NCBI GenBank assembly: GCA_001796935.1
Contig: MGNX01000075.1
Span: 1 to 5,670, forward strand
DNA length: 5,670 nt
Direction of reading: 5' to 3'
Origin: Chloroflexi bacterium RBG_16_60_22
GTDB lineage: Bacteria; Chloroflexota; Dehalococcoidia; Dehalococcoidales; RBG-16-60-22
Part shown: in pieces, positions 1 through 4,948 of the stretch
Layout: the number at the start of each line of letters is the position of its first letter
How positions within the stretch are numbered: position 1 is the stretch's first letter
Program-made: the position numbers and the translations under genes
The notes under the pieces: model-generated
Told to the model about the DNA's origin: nothing
Database searches by the model: none
The model's input: the letters and a program-made list of their open reading frames with translations, nothing else

Positions 1-1624
1 CGATGAGCATGTTGAGCAGGTCCGCCTCCGGGATGAGCTCGCCGGGGGGAGCGTAGGGGCTCTGCTCCAGCGATTTCAGGAAAGCGTCGATATTAGCCTG
101 CTGTCCCGGGGTAAGTTTAACGCTGTGGTCCGGCAGGCGCAGTATACTCCCCTCCTCGACCAGCACCCCCGTTTTCACGAGATTGGTGATGGCCGCCCCG
201 GCCCGGCCGCCCAGCTTCAGCCGACCGCTCAGCTCGATTCTGGGCATGCCGCCGCGGGCCGGGAACCGGCGGTGGTACTCCGCCAGCGCCGCCGCCGCCT
301 TCTCCCCGAGGCGCTCCCAGCCGGCCGAGGTGAACAGCAGACGGCTGTCACCCTCGCCCACCGCCACCACCCGCCCCCGCCGGACGAGCTCCTCAATCAG
401 CCGCCCGGCCTTATCGGCGGGGAGGTTGCCCCGCGCCGCCAGGGCGGCCGGCTCCAGCGGCTGCCGGGCCTCCAGCAGCGCCAGGATGATGTCCTCCTCG
501 GAACCCTCCTCCTGGGCTCTCAGGTTTTGAATCACCTCCGGGCGGAACCGGCGCAGTCGCCGGGCCTGCGCATCGACGATGCCGCCCCCGCCCAGCGTTT
601 CCATCGGCGAGCGGACAATATAGCGGTCGCCCTTAATGGTCGCCACGGGACGGTCCAGGGCCAGCTGCGCCCAGGTGGCGGCGCCGGGCCGGAGCTCGTC
701 GGCTTCCAGGAGGCGGACCCTGGCCATCGTCTCCGCCGCCCCGGTGTGAAAGCTGACCGCGGCGCCGTGACGCAACGGACGCGGCAGGTAGGAAATGAGG
801 CTGAGCTTCACCGTCACCAGGCGGGTGGGCACGAGCCATCCCGGCCTCGTCACGACGTCGCCCCGCTGCAGCTGGGAAGTGTTGACCCCCACCAGGTTGG
901 CCGCCACCCGACTCCCCGGCTCGGCCGTCTCGATTTTCGCCCGGTGCGTCTGCAGCCCGCGGAGTCGGGACTTTATCCCGGCGGGCACAATCTCCACCTC
1001 CTGCCCGACGGACAGCGTGCCGTCAATCAGCGTACCGGTGACCACCGTGCCCGAGCCGGCCATGGTAAAGACGCGGTCGATGGGCAGGCGCGGCCGGCCG
1101 AGGTCGGGCCTCGGCTGGGTGGTCTCGAGCAGCCCGTCGATGACGGCCAGCAGCTCCGGCAGTCCCTCGCCGGTGACGGCGGAGACGGCCACGACGGGCG
1201 CCCCGGCCAGCGCCGTGCCGGCGATTATCTCCTCCACCTCCATGCGGACCAGGCTCAACAGCTCGTCGTCCACCAGGTCTTTCTTGGTAATGACCACGAT
1301 GCCCCGCCGCACCCCGATGATGTCCAGGATGGCCAGGTGCTCGCGGGTCTGCGGCATCGCCCCCTCGTTGGCGGCCACGATGAGCAGGGCCAGGTCGATG
1401 CCGCCCACTCCGGCCAGCATGTTCTTGACGAAGCGCTCGTGGCCGGGGACGTCAACGACCCCCACCTCGCGACCGGAAGGGAGCTTGAGCCAGGCGAAGC
1501 CGAGCTCGATAGTCATGCCCCGCTCCTTCTCCTCCCGGAGGCGGTCGGGGTCTATCCCGGTCAGCGCCCGGACCAATACCGATTTACCGTGGTCGATGTG
1601 ACCGGCAGTACCCAGTACGAACAT
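1..1624 (-). CDS. selB: Selenocysteine-specific translation elongation factor SelB, C-terminus cut by window edge
   Basis: GTP-binding factor that brings Sec-tRNA(Sec) to the ribosome at UGA codons marked by a SECIS hairpin. The 541 visible residues start at an ATG and read open to the edge. G motifs are clear: GHIDHGKS at 8-15 (P-loop), GMTIELGF at 36-43 (switch I), DVPGHE at 58-63, TKKD at 113-116 (in place of NKxD) and SAV at 148-150. EF-Tu-like beta-barrel domains follow at roughly 175-255 and 260-345, then winged-helix repeats from about 365. SelB is usually about 630 residues, so roughly the last 90, including the final winged helix that grips SECIS, lie outside the window. The gene begins 18 nt after the selA stop, with only a weak GAGA-like ribosome site, so translational coupling to selA is likely. 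No frameshift or in-frame stop is seen. The family call is very secure: the SelB-specific winged-helix tail excludes EF-Tu. Confidence 0.95.
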   Translation of the reverse strand, partial: MFVLGTAGHIDHGKSVLVRALTGIDPDRLREEKERGMTIELGFAWLKLPSGREVGVVDVPGHERFVKNMLAGVGGIDLALLIVAANEGAMPQTREHLAILDIIGVRRGIVVITKKDLVDDELLSLVRMEVEEIIAGTALAGAPVVAVSAVTGEGLPELLAVIDGLLETTQPRPDLGRPRLPIDRVFTMAGSGTVVTGTLIDGTLSVGQEVEIVPAGIKSRLRGLQTHRAKIETAEPGSRVAANLVGVNTSQLQRGDVVTRPGWLVPTRLVTVKLSLISYLPRPLRHGAAVSFHTGAAETMARVRLLEADELRPGAATWAQLALDRPVATIKGDRYIVRSPMETLGGGGIVDAQARRLRRFRPEVIQNLRAQEEGSEEDIILALLEARQPLEPAALAARGNLPADKAGRLIEELVRRGRVVAVGEGDSRLLFTSAGWERLGEKAAAALAEYHRRFPARGGMPRIELSGRLKLGGRAGAAITNLVKTGVLVEEGSILRLPDHSVKLTPGQQANIDAFLKSLEQSPYAPPGELIPEADLLNMLI

Positions 1625-1642
1625 GACAGATTTCTCGGAAAA

Positions 1643-3016
1643 CTATTTAAGATTGTCGGCCAGGCTTTGCAACGCCCTGACGACGATTTCGTCTTCTTCC
1701 GGCAGCACGGTGCGGGGGTCGAGGAGCAGCGCGTCCTCGCTGATGCGCCCGATGACCGGAGTCTCCAACAAGCGCAGTTTCCGCGCGATGGCCGCCGCGG
1801 TGCCTTTTTTCCCGCCCCCCACCGCCACCAGGAACGTCGGCAGGCTCCCGCCGGGCAGGCTGCCGCCGCCCACCATGGTCTCCCCCGGCACCACCCTTGC
1901 CGCATTACCCAGCGTTTTGGCCCAGAGCCCGGCCCGCCGCTCGATTTCCTCCGGCGGCTCGGCTATCATGCGCCAGACCGGTATTTTAGCGGTGGCTTCT
2001 TCCCGGAGATAGTGCCGTAGCGTCGCCGCCAGCCCGGCCAGCCGGGTCTTGTCTATCCGCAGCGCCCGCGCCAGCGGGTGCCTCTTCAACCTGTCCACGT
2101 AAGACTTCTCCCCCACGATGATGCCTGCCTGCGGCCCGCCCACGAGCTTATCGCCGGAGAAAAAGGTCAGCGCGGCGCCGGCCCGCACGCTCTGCTGTAC
2201 CGTTGGCTCGCGGGCCAGCCCGAAGGCGGTGGTGTCCAGGAAGCAGCCGCTGCCGAGGTCGTCCAGCACGGGCAGGTCGTACTTCTGGCCGATGGCCGCC
2301 AGCTCTTCGATACCGACCTCCCTCACGAACCCCACCACGCGGAAGTTGCTGGAATGAACCCGGAGCAGCGCCGCCGTCCGCGGCGTGACCGCCTGCTCGT
2401 AGTCGGCGGCGTAGGTGCAGTTGGTCGTCCCCACCTCGACGAGCTTAGCGCCGCTCTGGCGCATGACGTCCGGCACCCGGAAGCCGCCCCCGATTTCCAC
2501 CGCCTGCCCGCGTGAGACGATGACCTCTTTGCGGCGCGCCAGGACGGTCAGGCCCAGCAGCACCGCCGCGGCATTGTTGTTGACCACCAGCCCCGTTTCG
2601 GCGCCGGTGAGACGACAAAGAATTTCCTCGACGTGGACGTGGCGGGAGCCCCGGGCGCCGCTCTCCAGGTTAAACTCCAGGTTGGAGTAGCCCCGGCTGA
2701 CGGCGTCCATGGCCGCCAGGGTCGCCTCGCTGACCGGGGCGCGGCCCAGGTTGGTATGCAGTATCACCCCGGAGGCGTTGATGACGCGGCGCAGGCCCGG
2801 CTTCTCCAGCGCGTCGACTCCCGCCAGCACCGCTTCGACGATTTTTTCCAGTGAAGCGCACCTCTTCCCCGCCGCAATCGACCGCCGCTCGGTCTCCAGG
2901 CGCTCCCGGATAACTTCCACCAGCAGGTCGTGCGGGTACTCCTCGCCAAGTCGCACCATGCGCGCGTCGGCCAGCACCTTATCAACGCCGGGCAGATTCC
3001 GGAACTCCTTGTCCAC
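1643..3016 (-). CDS. selA: L-seryl-tRNA(Sec) selenium transferase SelA (selenocysteine synthase)
   Basis: PLP enzyme of the cytoplasm that converts Ser-tRNA(Sec) to Sec-tRNA(Sec) using selenophosphate; the family forms a homodecamer. It is 457 residues, the normal family length (E. coli about 463). The N-terminal tRNA-binding segment has the typical LPGVDKVL at 8-15. The catalytic core shows VINASGVILHTNLGRAP (78-94), SNLEFNLESGARGSRH (111-126), VNNNAAAVLL (145-154), VEIGGGFRVPDVMRQ (173-187), GTTN (196-199) and FFSGDKLVGGPQAG (285-298), where K290 is the Schiff-base lysine. HPLARALR (313-320) supplies two arginines expected at the substrate pocket. The GTG start is the most upstream start after an in-frame TGA and is needed to keep the conserved N-terminus. 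There is no Shine-Dalgarno sequence; see the promoter entry. One oddity is Cys200 directly after GTTN, where the relatives I recall have Arg or Lys. selB follows in the same operon. Confidence 0.96.
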   Translation of the reverse strand: MDKEFRNLPGVDKVLADARMVRLGEEYPHDLLVEVIRERLETERRSIAAGKRCASLEKIVEAVLAGVDALEKPGLRRVINASGVILHTNLGRAPVSEATLAAMDAVSRGYSNLEFNLESGARGSRHVHVEEILCRLTGAETGLVVNNNAAAVLLGLTVLARRKEVIVSRGQAVEIGGGFRVPDVMRQSGAKLVEVGTTNCTYAADYEQAVTPRTAALLRVHSSNFRVVGFVREVGIEELAAIGQKYDLPVLDDLGSGCFLDTTAFGLAREPTVQQSVRAGAALTFFSGDKLVGGPQAGIIVGEKSYVDRLKRHPLARALRIDKTRLAGLAATLRHYLREEATAKIPVWRMIAEPPEEIERRAGLWAKTLGNAARVVPGETMVGGGSLPGGSLPTFLVAVGGGKKGTAAAIARKLRLLETPVIGRISEDALLLDPRTVLPEEDEIVVRALQSLADNLK

Positions 3017-3024
3017 CGGAGAAT

Positions 3025-3053
3025 ATTCTACTAAATCACGGGGGCAGTTTCAA
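3025..3053 (-). promoter_or_regulatory. Candidate sigma-70-type promoter for selA-selB
   Basis: On the minus strand TTGAAA (3053-3048) is separated by exactly 17 nt from TAGAAT (3030-3025), each matching five of six consensus bases. Counting from the -10 box, transcription should begin near 3018, only about two bases before the selA GTG at 3016. The mRNA would then be essentially leaderless, which agrees with the lack of any ribosome binding site in front of selA. Positions and spacing are read directly; promoter activity is inferred. Confidence 0.55.
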
Positions 3054-3084
3054 AGTTGACGGTCTTATTCACGCCAGGTTGGTC

Positions 3085-3162
3085 TGTCATTGCGAGCCGG
3101 AGGCGAAGCAGTCTCTATAAACGTTTTGAGATTGCTTCGTCGCTACGCTCCTCGCAATGACA
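3085..3162. repeat. Imperfect inverted repeat, probable dispersed REP/MITE-like element
   Basis: The outer 12 bases TGTCATTGCGAG (3085-3096) are perfectly repeated in inverse at 3151-3162. The inner parts pair again as GAAGCA plus a TCTC end (left arm to 3115, right arm from 3128), leaving a loop of about 12 nt. The middle of the right arm has a 4-nt surplus and several mismatches, so the hairpin is bulged. The composition and the TCATTGCGAG...GAAGCAATC pattern resemble a short repeat scattered through intergenic DNA of many bacterial genomes. It encodes nothing, has no obvious target-site duplication, and sits between the two divergent promoters without overlapping either. Confidence 0.75.
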
Positions 3163-3190
3163 TCCTCAATCATAGGCGAACAGAACCAGG

Positions 3191-3219
3191 TTGACACCTT
3201 TGCCGATGCATGCTAGACT
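3191..3219 (+). promoter_or_regulatory. Candidate extended -10 promoter for cysE
   Basis: A perfect -35 TTGACA (3191-3196) is followed by a 17-bp spacer and TAGACT (3214-3219, four of six bases), preceded by TG at 3211-3212, which makes an extended -10. The predicted start is near 3226, giving an 89-nt leader before the cysE GTG. This is the best plus-strand promoter match in the region. No other gene lies between it and cysE. Confidence 0.6.
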
Positions 3220-3248
3220 GAACATTGTTTACCAATTCAGTCAACAAT
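3216..3248. promoter_or_regulatory. Interlocked inverted repeats over the cysE -10 and start region, possible operator
   Basis: GACTGAA (3216-3222) is inversely repeated as TTCAGTC (3236-3242), and ATTGTT (3224-3229) as AACAAT (3243-3248), in the interleaved order A-B-A'-B'. The first arm overlaps the -10 box and the rest covers the predicted start site, a place where a repressor would block transcription. I do not recognise the site as that of a named regulator. An RNA pseudoknot is less likely, because the first arm lies upstream of the predicted transcript start and there is no linker before the last arm. Confidence 0.35.
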
Positions 3249-3300
3249 ATACCTGTTTAATGTTGGCGCGCTATGCGGTAAAATAGGGTATAATAGTAAA

Positions 3301-3306
3301 AAGGGA
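3301..3306 (+). promoter_or_regulatory. Ribosome binding site of cysE
   Basis: AAGGGA lies eight bases before the GTG at 3315, a normal spacing, and supports that GTG as the start rather than a later codon. Confidence 0.6.
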
Positions 3307-3314
3307 CCGCTGAA

Positions 3315-4031
3315 GTGTTCAAGACGTTGCGAGAAGATATCCGGACGGTATTTGACAAGGACCCGGCCGCCAGGAGCGTGCTGGAGGTGCTCACCTGCTA
3401 TCCCGGCCTGCACGCGTTATGGTCGCACCGGCTGGCGAACTACCTGTGGCGCCACAAGCTCCGGCTGATAGCCCGGCTATGCTCGCACTTCACCCGCGCC
3501 TTCACAGGGATTGAAATCCACCCCGGCGCTACCATCGGGCGGCGGTTTTTCATCGACCACGGTTCCGGGGTGGTCATCGGCGAGACCGCGGAGATAGGCA
3601 GCGACGTCCTGCTCTACCAGGGCGTGGTGCTGGGCGGCACCACGTTAGAGAAGAAGAAACGGCACCCCACCCTCGGCAACGGCGTGGAGATGGGCACCGG
3701 CGCCATCGCCCTCGGGCCCATCAACATCGGCGAAGGCGCCCGCATCGGCGCCGGCTCGGTGGTGATAAAGTCGGTCCCGGCCGGGGTAACGGTGGTGGGC
3801 ATCCCGGGGAGAATCGTCACCAAGACGGAGAAACCCACCATGGACCTGGAGCACGGCCGCCTGCCCGACCCCGTCGCCGAGGCCATCCGGCTGGTGTTGA
3901 AAGAACAGCAGAACCTGGAAGAGCGTCTGGAACGACTCGAAGAAGCGAGCGGCGTGGCCGTCCCGCAGGACGAGCTGAAAGAGCAGCGAAGGGAAATCGA
4001 ACGGGAGTTCGCCGAAGGTGCCGGCATCTAG
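3315..4031 (+). CDS. cysE: Serine O-acetyltransferase, EpsC type
   Basis: Transfers acetyl from acetyl-CoA to L-serine to give O-acetylserine, the first step of cysteine synthesis; cytoplasmic. The 238 residues begin with a short helical N-terminus (MFKTLREDIRTVF, CYPGLHALWSHR at 28-39) typical of the shorter EpsC form rather than the E. coli form of about 273 residues. A left-handed beta-helix of hexapeptide repeats runs from about 64 to 168. Catalytic signatures are GIEIHPGA (65-72), DHGSGVVIGETA (81-92; H82 matches E. coli His158), LGGTT (106-110) and KRHPTL (115-120; H117 matches His193). Residues from about 186 form a charged, probably coiled-coil tail ending in Gly-Ile, like the tail that docks into CysK in enteric bacteria. 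The GTG start has a good ribosome site and gives the family N-terminus. No cysK is in view. Confidence 0.95.
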   Translation: MFKTLREDIRTVFDKDPAARSVLEVLTCYPGLHALWSHRLANYLWRHKLRLIARLCSHFTRAFTGIEIHPGATIGRRFFIDHGSGVVIGETAEIGSDVLLYQGVVLGGTTLEKKKRHPTLGNGVEMGTGAIALGPINIGEGARIGAGSVVIKSVPAGVTVVGIPGRIVTKTEKPTMDLEHGRLPDPVAEAIRLVLKEQQNLEERLERLEEASGVAVPQDELKEQRREIEREFAEGAGI

Positions 4032-4072
4032 CGCCGCCGGCACCGTGGCCTGATGCCACCCCGGCCACCGGG
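4017..4072. other. Tandem GC-rich stem-loops across the cysE stop codon
   Basis: GGTGCCGGC (4017-4025) and GCCGGCACC (4036-4044) form a perfect 9-bp stem with a 10-nt loop containing the cysE TAG. Directly after come GTGGC/GCCAC (4045-4049 and 4055-4059, 5-nt loop) and CCCGG/CCGGG (4060-4064 and 4068-4072, 3-nt loop). GGCATC (4023-4028) could instead pair with GATGCC at 4052-4057 or 4072-4077, so alternative folds exist. No T-tract follows, so this is not a classical intrinsic terminator. It may slow polymerase, protect a 3' end or be an attenuator. Confidence 0.45.
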
Positions 4073-4154
4073 ATGCCTTCCTTCCGGGACGACCCACCGC
4101 ACCTTTACCGGATAATAACTGAAAAGCGGAATCGCAGGACATAAGGAGATGAGT
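4032..4154 (+). other. cysE-thi4 intergenic gap
   Basis: The first half is occupied by the stem-loops. The second half contains GATAAT at 4111-4116, a fair -10 match, but without a convincing -35 at 16-18 bp, so an independent thi4 promoter is only possible. I looked for TPP riboswitch (THI element) landmarks such as CTGAGA and the CTGAT-CTAG-type core and do not find them. Confidence 0.4.
4143..4148 (+). promoter_or_regulatory. Ribosome binding site deciding the thi4 start
   Basis: AAGGAG is a strong Shine-Dalgarno sequence. It touches the ATG at 4149 with no spacer, but stands six bases before a second in-frame ATG at 4155. The second ATG is therefore the more likely start. Confidence 0.7.
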
Positions 4155-4934
4155 ATGGAAAAGTTCAGTCCCGTCGGCGAAAAGGACATCACCCGGGCCA
4201 TCGTCAGCGAGTTCTCCCGCCAGTTCGAAGAATACGTGGAGTCGGACTGCATCATCATCGGGGCCGGTCCCAGCGGGCTGATGGCCGGCCGCGATATCGC
4301 CCGGGCGGGGAAAAAGGTGCTCATCGTGGAACGGAACAACTACCTCGGGGGCGGTTTCTGGATCGGCGGCTACCTCATGAACAAGGTAACCATCCGGCAC
4401 CCCGGGGAAAGGGTCTTGAAGGAGCTCGGCATCCCCTGCACCGAGGTCAAGGAAGGCCTCTTCGTGGCTGACGGGCCGCACGCCTGTTCCAAGCTCATCG
4501 CCGCCGCCTGCGATGCCGGCGTCAAGTTCGCCAACATGACCATCTTCGAGGACCTGATTTTGAAGGAGGACGGCCGGGTCTGCGGGGCGGTCATCAACTG
4601 GACACCGATTACCGCGTTGCCCCGGGAGATAACCTGCGTTGACCCGGTGGCCATCGAGGCGCCGGTGCTGCTGGACGCCACCGGCCATGACGCCACGGTC
4701 GTCAGGAAGCTGGAGGAGCGGGGTCTCATCAAGGCCAAGGGCTTCGGGGCGATGTGGGTGGAGAGGTCGGAAGACCTCATCGTCGAGCACACCGGGGAGG
4801 CCCACCCCGGCCTGGTGGTCTCCGGCATGGCCGTTTCCACCCTTTACGGGCTGCCCCGGATGGGCCCGACCTTCGGCGGGATGCTGCTCTCCGGCCAGAA
4901 GGCCGCCGAGGTCATTGTGGAGATACTCTCCTAG
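4155..4934 (+). CDS. thi4: Thi4-family thiazole synthase (thiamin thiazole biosynthesis)
   Basis: Thi4 enzymes build the ADP-thiazole precursor of thiamin from NAD, glycine and sulfur; archaeal-type members use free sulfide with iron, and some databases label them ribose 1,5-bisphosphate isomerase. The 259 residues (from the preferred ATG; an in-frame ATG lies two codons earlier) show a Rossmann dinucleotide site, ESDCIIIGAGPSG (29-41), then the acidic ERNNYLGGGFWIGGYLMN (59-76), INWTP (147-151), DATGHDA (174-180), SGMAVSTLYGLPRMGP (223-238) and FGGMLLSGQKAAE (240-252). At TCVDP (160-164) Cys161 stands immediately before the V/M-D-P motif, the position of the sulfur-donating Cys205 in yeast Thi4 and of His in the Methanocaldococcus enzyme. 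The next gene starts 14 nt downstream and is probably co-transcribed. The family is certain. Whether the enzyme is a suicide or a sulfide-using catalyst cannot be told from sequence. Confidence 0.92.
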   Translation: MEKFSPVGEKDITRAIVSEFSRQFEEYVESDCIIIGAGPSGLMAGRDIARAGKKVLIVERNNYLGGGFWIGGYLMNKVTIRHPGERVLKELGIPCTEVKEGLFVADGPHACSKLIAAACDAGVKFANMTIFEDLILKEDGRVCGAVINWTPITALPREITCVDPVAIEAPVLLDATGHDATVVRKLEERGLIKAKGFGAMWVERSEDLIVEHTGEAHPGLVVSGMAVSTLYGLPRMGPTFGGMLLSGQKAAEVIVEILS

Positions 4935-4948
4935 CCCGGCGGGGAGCC

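Noticed and set aside
125..2020. Very long plus-strand open frame (631 codons) across selA and selB, with further open frames in other phases
   Set aside because: It is antisense to two clearly conserved genes, is rich in Arg, Pro, Gly and Gln low-complexity sequence and has no recognisable motif. It is a by-product of GC-rich codon usage.
3074..3193. Direct repeat CCAGGTTG at 3074-3081 and 3186-3193 as target-site duplication of the inverted repeat
   Set aside because: The copies lie at unequal distances from the element ends (3 and 23 bases) and the second overlaps the -35 box. The bases directly flanking the element do not match.
3216..3248. H-type RNA pseudoknot in the cysE leader
   Set aside because: The first arm lies upstream of the predicted transcript start, and there is no linker between the last two arms to cross the first stem.
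3260..3286. Eight-codon upstream frame (MLARYAVK) in the cysE leader
   Set aside because: It has no ribosome binding site and no cysteine or serine codons that would suit attenuation; chance is a sufficient explanation.
3289..3294. Perfect TATAAT close to cysE as an alternative promoter
   Set aside because: The nearest -35-like TTGGCG (3263-3268) gives a 20-bp spacer and there is no TG extension. The promoter at 3191-3219 is better, though a second weak start cannot be excluded.
4032..4154. Possible TPP riboswitch in front of thi4
   Set aside because: The conserved CTGAGA and downstream core are absent, and the stems present are simple tandem hairpins.
3645..4805. Long minus-strand open frame (386 codons) crossing cysE, the intergenic gap and thi4
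   Set aside because: It lies opposite two well-conserved genes, has no family motifs and shows composition expected of a shadow frame.
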